Source of the DNA: Augochlora pura
Taxonomy: Eukaryota; Arthropoda; Insecta; Hymenoptera; Halictidae
DNA: 64,000 bases
Direction: 5' to 3'
NCBI RefSeq assembly: GCF_028453695.1
Contig: NC_135781.1
Location: forward strand, 24,179,640 to 24,243,639
Under the pieces are notes generated by a model. That model searched no databases. It was not told where the DNA came from and saw only the letters and a program-made list of their open reading frames with translations. Both the position numbers and the translations under genes were made by a program. Below, one piece after another: positions 1-12,725 of the stretch; the first letter of the stretch is position 1, and each line of letters opens with the position of its first letter.

Positions 1-819
1 ATTCGATCTACCGGCAGCAGGATATTCGTCGAACTGGCTCAAGGAGAGAATAAGATTCCTGTTTCGCAACCCGTTCCGCTCGGTACGTGCTAAACACTCG
101 ATTAATTACCCTGGCCGCGACATCGTTGCGAATAGAACGGTGAATAAAAAAAGCGTCGTTCTACCGTTATAACGACACCGGGCCCACTTGGAGAACGATA
201 AAAGGCTATCGAAACTGATCAAAGTAATTGTGGTGCTTTGTCTATCATTAGAGACGCCATTATGGGCTAGGCTGCGCGCAGTCGGTTTCCATAAGGGGTA
301 GCCAGCGGTAATTGCGTATCCTTAATTGTTCGCTTATGTTTATCGGGGGAGGAATCGATGCGTCGCGTCTGGTCGCGTCGCGGCCGAACGGGTAATTTGT
401 TGCACGGCCGACCACGTATTTCGCCGCGGCGCAGTGAAAGGCCGGCTTTTGCTGGTCCGCGGTCGCGGCCGCCGCGATTATCGGCGTCGGCGTTCGCTCG
501 AGATATGAAAATCCTGGATTTCGATCTGCCCAGAAAACTATACCGCGTGGCTCAAATAATTGCAGCCTGTCGCGATGAAAAGTATGCACACGCGCCGGAA
601 CAATGGAACCGTAAATGGACTTTCGTAATGTCGGAGCACTGCCAGCGGAACCGTGAAGGCCACAGCCGGCGCAGCGATCCTCGTTCTGTGCCCGATACTT
701 ACAACAATTGTCCTGCCAGAGGACAATTTCGATGTATTTTAGAAGCCGAGATTGTTCGTTTTGGATACTTTATTCGTAATTGGAAATATGGTATTGGTTA
801 TTTAATATTTAAGAAATAG

Positions 820-860
820 TTAACCCTTTGCACTCCGAAGCATTTTCTTATATACCAATA
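820..860. repeat. Solo terminus of a TTAA (piggyBac-like) element
   Basis: The sequence TTAACCCTTTGCACTCCGAA matches the termini of the elements at 25172-25390 and 29385-30132. No matching inverted terminus was found in the following few hundred bases, so this looks like a truncated or decayed copy. Confidence 0.35.
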
Positions 861-897
861 TAGAAACTATTTATATGTATTTATACAATATTATATC

Positions 898-919
898 ATA
901 TATATATATATATATATAT
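898..919. repeat. (TA)n microsatellite
   Basis: About 11 uninterrupted TA dinucleotides in an AT-rich stretch. Likely length-variable. Confidence 0.85.
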
Positions 920-1814
920 TTTATTATAGTATACGAAAAGTTGTATTAAAATAAAAACCATTACCGTGCTTCCAAATTATATAGGAATCAATAGATAAAA
1001 GATCTTGCGTTTTTATTTGTATGCTTCACACGATCATCTTATAGTATTCATTATTTATTTTATCATCCCGGGATTAGATACTCGAGATGTGACAGAATTG
1101 ATCTCTCGAATTAGGTAATATTTTATAAAAGGAGAAATATTTTCAAAAAACAATTGGAACCAATTTGACTGATCGTGGTAGTTTCCTTGATCCACAAGAA
1201 TCGATCGAGAAAACCAAGGGAAAGGAACTGGAGTGTTCAGTAATTCAGTTGCGAAGCAATTCGTCCTAGCTAAATGTATGCATGCATGTATGCAGGTTGC
1301 GTTGAATTCACGTTTCTTATCGGTTCTCTCACTCCGCTGATTTCCCCTGACTTTTCCCTGTCCTAGATATCAATTTTCTAGGAAAGCATTGTTTACTACA
1401 CTTTCCTTTCCATACGAGTGTACTCTTGCTTAAGTACGTCGGTACTGTTCTATCGATGTCGGCAATGTCGAGGCTATAAATAGACCGCCAGCGTTTCGTG
1501 TAAATTCGCAATTCTAGCACCGCCGTGTAAAAGAAAATTAGACGGTGTTTCCTAGCCGGTACTGTCCGTGCAACTTCGTGAAAATTACGATCGAGCAGTT
1601 GCTATAAATACTACGAGACTGTACGTTTTTATGCATTCGCGATAAATTTCTAAAATAGAAGATTTAAGGATTTATTTAAGTATTTCAGGATTCTGCGTTT
1701 TAATAAAGTTAAAAATATTGTTAACTGACAACGTGATAGTGTAATATTTTTATGGTTTTAAGGGTTATTGCATTCTAAAGGCTTTGGTAAAGCGATATTA
1801 TATACAGGGCGATC

Positions 1815-2163
1815 CATGCAACTTGTGCGTCTCCTGCAACTTCTAAAATATGCATTGGCAACAAATTTTTCAATGCAAAAGTAGCGTTGTTTGAAGGGAC
1901 ACAGAGTGCAGTGTATTTTTCGCAGGTTAACTATTTTTACTTTTACTGAATACCATATTTTTTATATAAAAATATCGAATAGAATAGAATATCGGTTTAG
2001 GGCTAATAAAGGTCAATACCTTTTTACCCAAAATTCGATATTCTTCCATATTCTGATATGAAAAATCTAGTATTCTATTTAAAATAAAGGCAAAAGTTCA
2101 TATTGAAAAATTTGTTGCTCAATACGTATTCTGGAAGTTGCACAAGGTGCACAAGTTACGCAA
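1815..2163. repeat. Fold-back (TIR) element, about 350 bp
   Basis: An arm of about 60 bp (1815-1874, starting CATGCAACTTGTGCG) recurs inverted at about 2103-2163 with roughly 80% similarity by eye. The shared inner end is AACAAATTTTTCAAT. The interior has no coding capacity, so it fits a nonautonomous TIR transposon. A related copy of the left end and adjacent interior occurs at about 6507-6590 (CATGCAACTTGTGCAGCG). Confidence 0.6.
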
Positions 2164-4222
2164 GGAATTCTTCAATCTCCAAAACAAATTATTCTCGATT
2201 TTTATTTCCATGAAATCAAGTATAAATTAATTGGATTAAAGCATTGAACGAATTCAGCGAATTTCGTCTATAAAACAGATAGTTGAACAAAGAAAAAGTA
2301 AAAAAATGTAACGAAATGAATCTGGCGGAAAGACGGGAACGAAACTGTTTCCATTGAATCTTGATATATTGGCGAATACGATATTTAATAATCCGTACTT
2401 AGAGAGCTTCGAACTCTCGATGAGGCGTCGGTAACTTTCATTAAATCCTAAACGAGACGATTCCCGGTCGCGGAGTGACACGCGCGCGTCCGTGCTCGAT
2501 ACTTTCCAATTAAATGAGTCAGATAAAGCTTCCCGTTGAAGTGTGGCGACGCTCGAGCAGCCGCCAGCGGAGCGTCGAATATTGTCAAACAATAATTAAA
2601 TCGAGCGTTCCGCGAGACGAGCAGCAGCGTAGTCTTGCCAAGACCGAGATACATGACCCATATGCACGCCGGACAGAACCAACGAAGAAAAATGCAATTA
2701 TTACTTTCTTTGTGCGTTGTTTTAGGTCGAGGAAATTTCCACGGGCCCGGACACCGGTTCGCAAGTTCACGAATTCCGTTAGTCGACCATAATTCTCGTT
2801 GCCGGACGAATCGATGAGCAAATGAAATATCCCGGATTACGGATTTCAATGGGTAACTTTTGCATTCACGTGAAAGTCGGGATCTCGCTTTTAAACGACG
2901 ATTACACTTTTTTTAATACCGCTTACAGCGCATCGACGATCGAATTATATTAATGTGTAACGGAAACACAACAATCCCGTGTAAAGCGAGCGATTTCCAC
3001 GTCATATTAATCTCGACACGGCGAAACGAAAGCTGCCTTTAAATATTAAAATATATGGAGATATTTTTTAATTAGCCGAACATGATAATTTTGGTATCAA
3101 TTTTTCAAGTAATATTTCGCAATGCACGCATGAAACGCTCGTTGCCAGCGCATTCATTCATGAACCACCCGACGATACAAAATCATAAGTATTTAATCGA
3201 TCGATTACGTTAAATTTGATGCGGTCGCTCCGACGAATCCACATTTATAATTAGTATCATTCGATGCGACTGATATGCAACACTGAATTTCCAATTTTAT
3301 TCTGCGTACGTTTCCAGCGGGATCGTCGCCATGTTCCTCTCAAATATACATTTCATATATTATTTAATGTCTTTACAGCAGTGGATATGACTTTTTAATA
3401 TGTTTCTACGGATCGTAAATTACAATTCATCCTATTCTCATCATTGCTATCCTTTCATCCTTACCGTTGTGTCGCAGTTTACCAGACGTCTTATCTTTTC
3501 ACGATTCTTCCAGAGTCCGCCGATACGTGAATAGCGTGCCTCGCGCTCGATTCCTCGAATCGGCAACTGGATCGTACTCGTGCGCGAGGTGCGAGCAGCG
3601 CACAAAGCCCCGGCGACATTATGCGCTTCTAATAAACGGCACCTGGGCTACCCAGCTGAAGAAATTCCAATGGAATACCCGCGGCGCACGCCCTTTTACG
3701 GCTTCGCAAATCAACCGCCGAACGCGAACAGGTCCTTGCCCGATAATAGCGCGTGCACGCGACATTTTTTCATACATTGCGAAACCCATTCCTACTATTG
3801 CAGAGCCGGGTTTTATTATGTCGGCAAATAATAGTTCTCGAAATGCTAAGTTTAACCGCGGCGTTTGGGAACCGCGAGTGTGCCAAGAACAAGAAGCACC
3901 GATCGACAATGACTTTACATTCTCATCGACTTCTGTTTACATCAATCGCGGCTGGTCATGTTTGTTCCACATGAAAATACGCCGGAATCTAACAATCAAT
4001 AGAGGTGTTAACCCTGTTACGTACGAACCCGGTCATACCGTACATTTTTCAGACGTTCCATTCCTTGAAAATTCTAATTTCCCCTACAGCGACTCATTAG
4101 GCGGCGACCGCCGCGTTTTAAATAAACAGAAGGCCCCGAGCGTCGCGGTCTCCCACGCATCAAACTTCACAAAAAACCACGTAGACGCATTTCTACCCCC
4201 AGATTTTCACCGAATTTCGGGG

Positions 4223-4260
4223 TATAAAAGGGCCACGTTTTCCTCTCTCATCGGGCAGTA
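4223..4260 (+). promoter_or_regulatory. TATA-box core promoter (probably LTR-borne)
   Basis: GGGGTATAAAAGGGCC has a perfect TATA box at 4223-4230, and an initiator-like GGGCAGTACG lies about 33 bp downstream at 4253-4262. Its position just ahead of the directly repeated block suggests it is the promoter of a retroelement LTR and not of a host gene. Confidence 0.55.
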
Positions 4261-4871
4261 CGCAACCAAAGTCGGCAGGCTATAGACTACGTATCATTCT
4301 CGTCAAAACTGTCAGGCTGTACGAACCCCCGCATTTCTCAGTGCGTGAAAACCGAGAACACCGGACTTAGGTACCGCGTTACACTCAAACACTTCAACAT
4401 TTGTAATAGACTCAGTTCTTGTAGAATATACTATAGAAGTTTTTGTCGTGGTTGTGAATTGTGAAAAATCGTGAATAAACTGTTATTTTGTTGTTGCTAA
4501 AAGAAGGTGCTCAGTGTTGTTGAATTATTATTTCCACGGAGACACGAAGAATATAACTCTTTTAAAATAATCCTACAATACTCTAGTATTTTTATATTGA
4601 ATCTTAGAGTCAAGTTTATTCATCATTCACATCCCTTTCGTCCAGTAGCTAGTATCATATCCACCACGGTGTACCTTTGCCGCTCGAGATACACCAATTT
4701 TAATCGGTTATAGTTACGAGGCTAAATATTCTTTATTCCTTAATCCTTAAACCGGCTCGCAGGCTCCGACGGTGAAACAGACGTCGGCTCATCTACGAGT
4801 TACCTTCCTGTGGGTCCCGGTGGTGAAACAGACATCGGCTCGTCCACCCTCTCCTATCATTGTGGGTCCCG

Positions 4872-4971
4872 NNNNNNNNNNNNNNNNNNNNNNNNNNNNN
4901 NNNNNNNNNNNNNNNNNNNNNNNNNNNNNNNNNNNNNNNNNNNNNNNNNNNNNNNNNNNNNNNNNNNNNNN
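4872..4971. other. Assembly gap (100 N)
   Basis: Exactly 100 N, the conventional placeholder for a gap of unknown size. It is flanked on both sides by copies of the same repeat, which probably caused the break. Confidence 0.98.
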
Positions 4972-6506
4972 ACTACGTATCATTCTCGTCAAAACTGTCA
5001 GGCTGTACGAACCCCCGCATTTCTCAGTGCGTGAAAACCGAGAACACCGGACTTAGGTACCGCGTTACACTCAAACACTTCAACATTTGTAATAGACTCA
5101 GTTCTTGTAGAATATACTCTAGTATTTTTATATTGAATCTTAGAGTCAAGTTTATTCATCGTTCACATCCTTTTCGTCCAGTAGCTAGTATCATATCCAC
5201 CACGGTGTACCTTTGCCCCTCGAGGTACACCAATTAAAGAGTTACGAGGCTAAATATTCTTTATTCTTTAATCCTTATTCCGGCTCGTAGGCACCGACGG
5301 TGAAACAGACGTCGACTCATCTACGAGTTACCTTCCTGTGGGTCCCGGTGGTGAAACAGACACCGGCTCGTCCATACTCTCCTATCATTGCGGGTCCCGG
5401 CGGTGAAACAGACGTCGGCTCGTCCGCAATTGTTTAATCCTTATACCCCCAATTCTACCATTAAACGAAACCTCGGGCACGCGCGACTGCTTTAGCCCTC
5501 GGCTCGTAACAACCCTTAGCGAACGACGACTTTTTCGACCAAGTAAGGTAGCAGGACGAGGTGATTTTCTCAGATGTTTCGAGTGTCTCGATTTCAAATA
5601 ATTTTAAAATTAAAAGAAATTAAAATAATCTGTATACAAATATAATTTACATACGATTATATGCAATTATATACAATTATATAATTTATGTATAAATTAT
5701 TATTTTAACATAAACACCGAACGACAAACGAAACGCCATGGCGAACGAGTGTCATTACTCGTCCGCGAAGAGTTATACGAAGTGTAACCCGCGTATATTC
5801 GCTGATATCATAGAATTTTGGTTGATTCAACAGTTGAATCGCTGGATTATAATTTACCGCGGTACTATGGTGCATAAGTCGTGGGTCGACGCGCAATGCA
5901 CAGTGCGCACACGTACGTAGAATCTTAATAGAGATCGGTAAATGTATCCGATCGGGGTACGTGGGCGCCCGCGCACGCCTCGCGCGCGTAACAAACGCAT
6001 AATGGTATCGGCATAATAGAATTTTCTTCTTGCGCTCGTCGACATTTATTAACCTGCCACTGTGTAATCAGACGCTGATGACTGTAAAGACGTGTCGGCG
6101 CGGCGGCGTGCTGCGAATCAGGGTGACAGTGATTGCCGGTGTTCTGTGTCTCCTTAAATTTCTGATTACGACGTGCCAGCCTCGACGTAATAACAAGTTC
6201 GCGATCCTGTAAAACCACGGAAGCTGATCGTACTTCCACTTCACGGGGCTCTGTGACCGCTTTTGCCGCGCGCGCCGCTCCAATAAGGGTCCACTCTATA
6301 TTGTAGTCGCAGAATTTTATTTTTCTGCTCGAGTTATCTGTGATGTAAACTCGCCGACGCGCGTGCGATTGTCGTACACGTTTTGTGAATCGAGCTGTTT
6401 ATTTCGAAAGTGGTTCGTGTCAATTTTTCAGAAACATCGGCTATTTTAATGTTTATACTTGTTATACTATAATGGTTATACTTGTAATGTTATATACGAA
6501 GTGATA

Positions 6507-6910
6507 CATGCAACTTGTGCAGCGTTTGCAAATTTTATACAATAGTAGCGTGGTTTAAAGGGGCATAGTATGTAACGCATTTATTGTTTAATAGGTTGTG
6601 CGGTGCCAGAGATTTCAAGGCTAATTTTCTTTTCTTAAATAGAGTGTTATATTTCTGAATTAGTTGTCCTTCAAATCTATGGAATAGCACCAGCTGTACA
6701 AATAATAAATGCACTACATACCATAGGGGGAGGTCCACGAGTTTCGTGAACCTCTCTATGCATATATAATTTTATTTGAGCAAAGCAATAACCCTTAAAA
6801 TAACCCTTGAAACAAATGCAAGTAAAACCCAACTAGTCAGCTATTAATATTTTTAAATTTATTAAAACGCAAAACCCTTAAATATCTAGATTTTAAAATA
6901 AATAGGCTTC
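6507..6910. repeat. Diverged copies of the 1.6-2.1 kb repeat family
   Basis: 6507-6590 resembles 1815-1920 (CATGCAACTTGTGC, then AGTAGCGTGGTTTAAAGGGG). 6780-6905 resembles 1640-1800 in inverted orientation (GCAATAACCCTTAAAAT versus AAGGGTTATTGC, and TTTATTAAAACGCA versus TGCGTTTTAATAAA). Together they look like the two ends of a related, rearranged element. Confidence 0.4.
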
Positions 6911-7127
6911 GTTCAATAACTTGGAGCTGGACGCTATACTGATTCTTTATCGCTTGACGAGGATGACTAAATTTCTCGTAGAACGACCGTTGTCGTTGAC
7001 CGATCGATTAAAAAGTGAAAGGTGTATAGAACTGCAGTAGACTCTGCAGCAGACTCTGCAGCAAACTATATTGATGATCAGAGGCTCGGAAAGTTACACG
7101 TTACGAAAACCAAAGATCAGTATTCTT

Positions 7128-7372
7128 TTAATCATTTGCACTCGAGTGGTGACTCCGAGGTATCACTAAAATTGTTGTATCACATACCAAATAATTTTTA
7201 TACTAACAAAGGTTACATTTAAAAAATTATTAAAAATGAAACTGTCGATATGAATTACAAGAGTCGATTCGATATGCATAAAACGCACTTTAGCGCATAG
7301 AATAAAAATACTATAAGCCAGAAAAGTTATTTCAGATTTCCAGTGCAAGTGGCTTCGAGTGCAAAGAATTAA
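7128..7372. mobile_element. piggyBac-like MITE, family A (copy 1, decayed)
   Basis: 245 bp bounded by TTAA. It begins TTAATCATTTGCACTCGAGT and ends GAGTGCAAAGAATTAA. Its left end (GCACTCGAGTGGTGACTC) and length match the copy at 29410-29653 (244 bp). Both termini have mutations, so this copy is older. No coding sequence. Confidence 0.75.
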
Positions 7373-8706
7373 TTTCGAGATGATCGAAGAACGAAAAGAA
7401 TAAAGTGCACCTTCATTTCCCTGAAATAGCACTGCCACGAATGCCGCAAAATAAAAATATCCAAGTCAATTCGTTGTCGCGAATAATAAAGTGAAATCTC
7501 TCGAGATTTGCATAGAATATTTATGGATACGGTAAAATAGAAAGCGATTTCGAAGAATACAACTTTTCTGAACATTCCAACCACCCACTGGTCGCGCGAG
7601 CCTCCCCTCGTCGGTTTTTCAACACCTACACAACAGATTGGTGGATGCGATTATGTTGGTCACGCGAGCTTGACGATCGAGAAAGGCCATTTTCTTTTGG
7701 CACGCATGCATAAAGAAACTATTTCTATAGCACGTTTTAATGGCGCAAGTCATTACCAAGTTCTATACGAACAACGTATTTCAATTATTCATAAAGTTCG
7801 TTAGTCTAATAGCATTATAAATAAATCACCTCGATGAAATAATACACCTCTATCTCTGCAATCGGATCGATCGAAGATAACAGGACACGATAACGTTTAT
7901 TCACCTGGTTTTAATCGATGCCTTTTCGCGACGACGGTCGCCACACCGAGAAATCGAAGCGAGACACGCTCCTCGAAGATTCCCCAATTTCGATAAAATT
8001 CGAAACAACCCTTGCGCTAATATACAACTCCGCGTTACGTATGCTTCTTCGTGACTGCGAATACGTACGGTGTATAGTCCTCGATAACACCGGCGTCGAC
8101 GTAATTGCTGTTATTCCGTCCCAACAATGGCGGAAGCTTACGAGATGGGATCTTATCGGTCATCGATGGCACAGAGTCTATCGACTTTATCCCCGACACG
8201 ATATAATCGCGCGCGCGATTGTATCACACGGTCGGTCTATGATTCTGTCGTTCGAGGCTGCCGACTCCGGGGGATCATTCCTTTCAGGCCGCGTCGCGAA
8301 TAAGTCTGCCCGCCGATGAATAGGAGAAGGAAATCTGCTATGTAAGCTGCTTCCCCTTTTTGACGTTCTCGCAAAATGCATTCGCACGCCGTAAACACGT
8401 TTCGCATAATTCCCTGACGAGGACGCGGTGCTATTTATATCGATCTGTTTGCTGTAATAGAAGGAAAGCGAAGTCCCAGTGCTGGCAAAATGGCTTTACT
8501 GCATTTCCCCGTGCGGAAATTCGAATTCTGCGAGCTGGACGCGATGCTGCCAAGCGCAACGATAATGGAAAAATGATCTAAAACAGTGTAGAATCGGACC
8601 GCGTTAGGTCAGTTTGTTGTCATTTATTCGTCGAATATTTCCGAAGACGATATGTGCCCATAATTATGAAAACGGTCTACGTCATATATTTCTTGTTTCG
8701 AGATAT

Positions 8707-9064
8707 TTAACCTGTTAACTGGGTATGACGAAATATTTCGTCATACATAAAAGCCCACTGCAATGGGCATGACGAAATTTTTCGTCATGGAAATTAATCG
8801 TAATATATTGAACGCATTACGTTCTACGTTGTTCTTTTCTATTAAATCTTAAAGTGGTTATATATATGCCATCATATTGTCGATGCGTCATGAATTTTCA
8901 TGTTCAGAATAAATAATTTTCATGTTTTTAAAATAAATAAAAACCATAAGTTAAAAACGATATTCCTTTATTATTTGAGGTGTGATATTACCTATCGCTG
9001 CGAAGAAAAAGTCCCCATTCTGAAAAGAGTTGAGCAATAGCTAATTCCCCGGTTAACAGGTTAA
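8707..9064. mobile_element. piggyBac-like MITE, family B, with palindromic core
   Basis: 358 bp bounded by TTAA. The left end TTAACCTGTTAACTGGG and the inverted right end TTAACCTGTTAACCGGGG form near-perfect terminal repeats that themselves contain an internal TTAA. Two palindromes follow the left terminus: TATGACGAAATATTTCGTCATA and, about 20 bp later, a CATGACGAAATTTTTCGTCATG type. No coding sequence. Confidence 0.8.
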
Positions 9065-9215
9065 TGAATTGCATTTGTATAAATTAAAATATATTTCTAC
9101 ATTATGCGATCTTTTTATTTTGAATTTTGTTAGACTTGGTTAATGGAAATTTATTATGAATATGAAATTTTGTGTGAATTTCGTACAAAAATGTTGTTTT
9201 TAATGTTTGAATTGA

Positions 9216-9961
9216 CTTGGACCATTTTCAAAATTAACTGAATGTCCTATAAATGACTTAAAGCAATAAAGAACTATGAGTTTTATTTGAAACAATAACT
9301 TTAATGAAATAATTCATGCACATTTATTAATGATTCTAAAAATGTAATGCATTTATATCATTTCCAGTTTTTAAGATATTTAAAATGTTCCTGAAAAACT
9401 GGAGGAATGTATGGTAGTAAACAAATAATATCTTTATGTTTTTCTTCCGAAACTGCTGTAGTGGTGGTGTATGAAGGAAGTAGTTTAATATTTCCGTATA
9501 TTTTGTGTCTTCCTCTTGTAGGTGAAAGATCCAAAACGTGGAATTCAGGAGCATCTAAAGAAGTTTTATAGAATATTTTATATGGTTTATTTTTCACGAA
9601 TCTCATCCATTGTATTCGCAGCCAAGAGACAGATTCGCCCGCGGTATTTTTTCCTCTTCTTGTTGTTGACTCTTCTAGTAATTTCGTTGAAATAAAATCC
9701 GGCTTCTTCTACACTTTTTTTATCAGTTCATAGTAGTGCTCAGGGTTGTATAAATAATTTGCTAGAAATTTTTGACTTGGACCACTTTCATAATTAACAC
9801 TAAATAAATTGCATATAATATTGAAATTACAACCGTCATCTAATGGTTCATTTTTGACGATATCGTAAAAATTACGTTGAATAAATTTAGTTTAAAATAA
9901 TGTGGTGTAAAATAACTGATAAACTCATTTTCTTTTAAATTTTAACTTGGACCACTTTCAT
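9216..9961 (+). repeat. Three copies of a GACTTGGACCATTTTCA-type motif
   Basis: Near-identical stretches of about 25 bp occur in the same orientation at about 9216 (GACTTGGACCATTTTCAAAA), 9770 (GACTTGGACCACTTTCATAA) and 9944 (AACTTGGACCACTTTCATAC). They bracket the decayed transposon ORF and may be parts of its subterminal repeats. Confidence 0.55.
9358..9769 (-). pseudogene. Decayed transposon-type ORF
   Basis: The minus strand reads NPEHYYELIKK, then an in-frame stop (about 9711), then about 117 open codons including SWLRIQWMRFVKNKPYKIF, LDLSPTRGR, LKLLPSYTTT-like and LLPYIPPVFQEHF segments, ending at a stop at 9358. The style (WLR...PY.I...DL...RGR...LLPYIPP) resembles C-terminal regions of uncharacterised transposon-encoded proteins common in insects. 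That is an impression, not a database match. The internal stop and lack of splice sites indicate a dead copy. Three copies of a GACTTGGACCA motif lie around it. Confidence 0.4.
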
Positions 9962-11708
9962 ACTTATGAGCACATACGTGTAAAATAATATAAAAATAAC
10001 AAGGTCTCGCAGTCTGTGAAAATTCTGCGATAGAAAGGTGCCGATTGCAGTTTTAACTGCGAATTAGCTCGGGTCGGTCGAAAGATTTTAACGAAAAGGT
10101 TACCGGGAGCTGTGGCAGAAAGTTCCCAAGCACGTCGAAACTGAAATACCTGACCTATCGACTTCATTAACACCGCCACGCAGCAGAGACGTGGGCGCGA
10201 GGAGAGAAACAAAAAGTGCGCAGTAAAATGTCCATAGGGATAAAAAAGCTTTTCAATATTAATTCGCCTGTTACCGGGGGAAAATTCTCTGAGTACGAAC
10301 AAAAACGTTGCATTGTAATGAACGGCTCCGCCGATGGAATTACCGATGATGGAAATTGTCCATCACGGCAATGGCTGGCGCGCTCTACGTTACCATTTAC
10401 ATTAAAACCGGAATATTGATGGTGGAATGGGATTGGAAGATTGCAGGGACAATTCAATCGGGGGAAACTAGTTCTCGGGAATCTGCTGTTTAAAAGCCCG
10501 GAACGTTGCAGATACTTTTCGTATTAATTAAACGGGTGCATTCGGGCGTTCCCTTATCGTCGTAAGGTATCGCCGTGGTAACGTTCGTGACTATGTCGAG
10601 CGGTAATAACTGAATGAAACTTCAGGTAGGCAAGGAACGAAGTGTTTTTAAGCATTCGGGCTTATCAAGGGCCGCCGCACTTACGGTAAATAGCTGCTGC
10701 ACGTTACAGCGACGTGGGACGTCGCGTTCCTCGTCCGGTGCACACAATTTCCTTTCAGACGAGGCATTTTTTGCGCGGATCTCGGCGACGTTCCGAGATT
10801 TCTATCGGTGGAAAAAGAATTTCTCCAGGCTAACCGAAAAACAACTGGCTGTGATGAACGAGCAGCTTTGCTTCTGCGCCCCGAGCTTGCCTCGCACGAA
10901 ATGCTGCAGGCTCGTCGCGTTCGTGCGCATATCCGTTCGAAGCGACTTGTGTCGTTGCTCCCGATCGCGAATTCTCATTTACGCGACACGCGAAACGAAA
11001 CGCGTTTCACCGAAAACCGGTAACGGGTTGCCCGAAAAATCAGGTACTCGGCTACTGACCGTGAAAGCCGGCTATTATTTGCATCATCTTCCGCGAACGA
11101 CTGCCCTTTTCCTAAAGTGTCACGGTCCAAGTTCAACCGATGAGTCCGACGCTCGGAATTATTGATCGAAATGCAAAACGGTAATCGACGGAAATAGAAC
11201 GCTAATTATTCTTTCCGTGGCAATTAGTCGAAGTTTTAACGATTCCGGAGGGGACCGTCTAAATAATCCCCTGGATCGGTTGTCGTTAACGAGACCCATT
11301 TTATTTACACTTTACGATGAATAAAAGTTTCCGGTTGCTTCCCAAATCTAATTTCGCGCGATTCCGACTTTGAATAATTGGCGGGGCTAATTATCCCGCT
11401 CGACGATGCGTCGAGATATTTCGAGGATGCCGCGTGCTCGTGTGCACGGCGATACAATGCAATGACGTGAGCAGAGGGTGAAATGTCATGTAGGCTGTGT
11501 CGAGGTTGCACGCCCTATCCTTTGTCTTAATGTCATTCATTTACACTGTGCCACGGGAATTTGGCTCGTTTCCTGGCGACGCGAGCGCAATCGCATTGGT
11601 ACACGAAAGATCGTTTTCCCGAAGCAGTGAAATAAGAATAGTAATGCGTAGAAATTTTTGCTTGCAGTGTCTTTTCTTCGCGAGAATAAAAATGTTCTGT
11701 GAATTCTA

Positions 11709-11959
11709 TTAACCCCTTACACTACGAATCCATCCAGGCTGCGTTGATTTGCTCTTAATTGTCCTTGATACTGTCCTTAATAAGACCAGATAATCTTTGT
11801 CCTTTGTATTACCTTTATTTACTTCCGTTTCTAGACTTTAATAGCAGAAGAATTCAATTTGAATTCGATTTAGAAGAAATAAATAATTTATTAATTTAGT
11901 AGATCTTGCGTGGAATCTTTATCGCGAGTCTGAGTCGTTATTATAGTGGAAGGGATTAA
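11709..11959. mobile_element. piggyBac-like MITE, family C (copy 1)
   Basis: 251 bp from TTAACCCCTTACACTACG to TATAGTGGAAGGGATTAA. The interior (TTAATAAGACCAGATAAT..., later AGTAGATCTTGCGTGGAATC) matches the copies at 29729-29981 and 43394-43638. Noncoding, with TTAA at both ends. Confidence 0.82.
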
Positions 11960-12725
11960 ATTCCGGTTCGCTCGAACGTTCCAACTGTGAACGAAGAAAG
12001 TTTCGAAAACAGATTAGAAATGTTCGGGGGAAAATCGGTCGGATCCTTGGATTAGATCGCCGGATCGATCTCGCCGCGTCGCGTTCCGGGCAAAGGAGCG
12101 TGCAGGAGGTACATATTGCGGTCTGCAGCGGGACTAGAAACTCTCTCAAAAATCAATTGGCCGCGCCGCGCCGCGCCGCTCTCCGACGACCGCAACGATT
12201 TGCTGCTATTTTTCCACCTATCGGGAACAATCGCGGCACGGAGATTTGCTCCGCGGTTAAAATGAAAATGCGCTCGCGCCGTCTGCGGGCAAGCGAATCA
12301 TGTTGCGGTGGAACGTACGGATTGGCGAACAGTGAACAGTGAACAGCATCGCGTTTCACTCCGGGTCCCGGTGCACGCGCGCCACGGTAACCGGCTATGG
12401 GTGTGTTTACATTGTAAGTAGATAGAGGAAACGGCCGCGCGGTAATTAGGTCGGCTCGCGAAAACAAGTGGCCCGGCCCAATCGCTGATTTCGACTCGGG
12501 ACACGGACTTTTACTCCGGCGTGGAAGCGCGTATCGCTCCGATCGCGCGCAATTACTGATCCGAGCCCGTATGAAACCAGCGCCCCGTCCCACGGTGCGG
12601 CCACGCGGGACAAAAATATCAAATTCTCGTATCATCGTGTAACGATATCGTCGAATATCTTGTCGAATTATTATATCGTGTAGAGCGTCTTCCATCAATA
12701 TTCAGATACCTTTTAAAAGTGGATC

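Larger units (their letters stand above)
4006..5511. mobile_element. LTR-like element spanning an assembly gap
   Basis: A segment of about 145 bp (4284-4428) is repeated directly at 4972-5116 on the other side of the gap, followed in both copies by a shared segment with tandem GGTGAAACAGAC-containing units of about 50-60 bp. The left copy has a strong TATA box (TATAAAAG at 4223) and AATAAA at 4474, as expected for U3/R/U5 of a retroelement. The bounds begin TGTTA (4006) and end TAACA (5511), a typical LTR ending, but no target duplication was found. The right copy lacks about 150 bp present in the left (about 4430-4575), with an ATACT microhomology at the join. No coding interior is visible. 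Confidence 0.45.

Noticed and set aside
3467..4285. 272-codon plus-strand open frame
   Set aside because: It runs from CpG-rich DNA into the LTR-like block, shows no domain, and overlapping frames on both strands are also open. Composition explains its length.
10614..11165. 183-codon plus-strand open frame
   Set aside because: Arg/Ser/Cys-rich peptide typical of CpG-rich noncoding DNA; no splice sites, domain or start context to support it.
12153..12698. 181-codon minus-strand open frame
   Set aside because: Extremely Arg/Ala/Pro-rich, driven by GCCGCG simple sequence at its 3' end; no recognisable motif.
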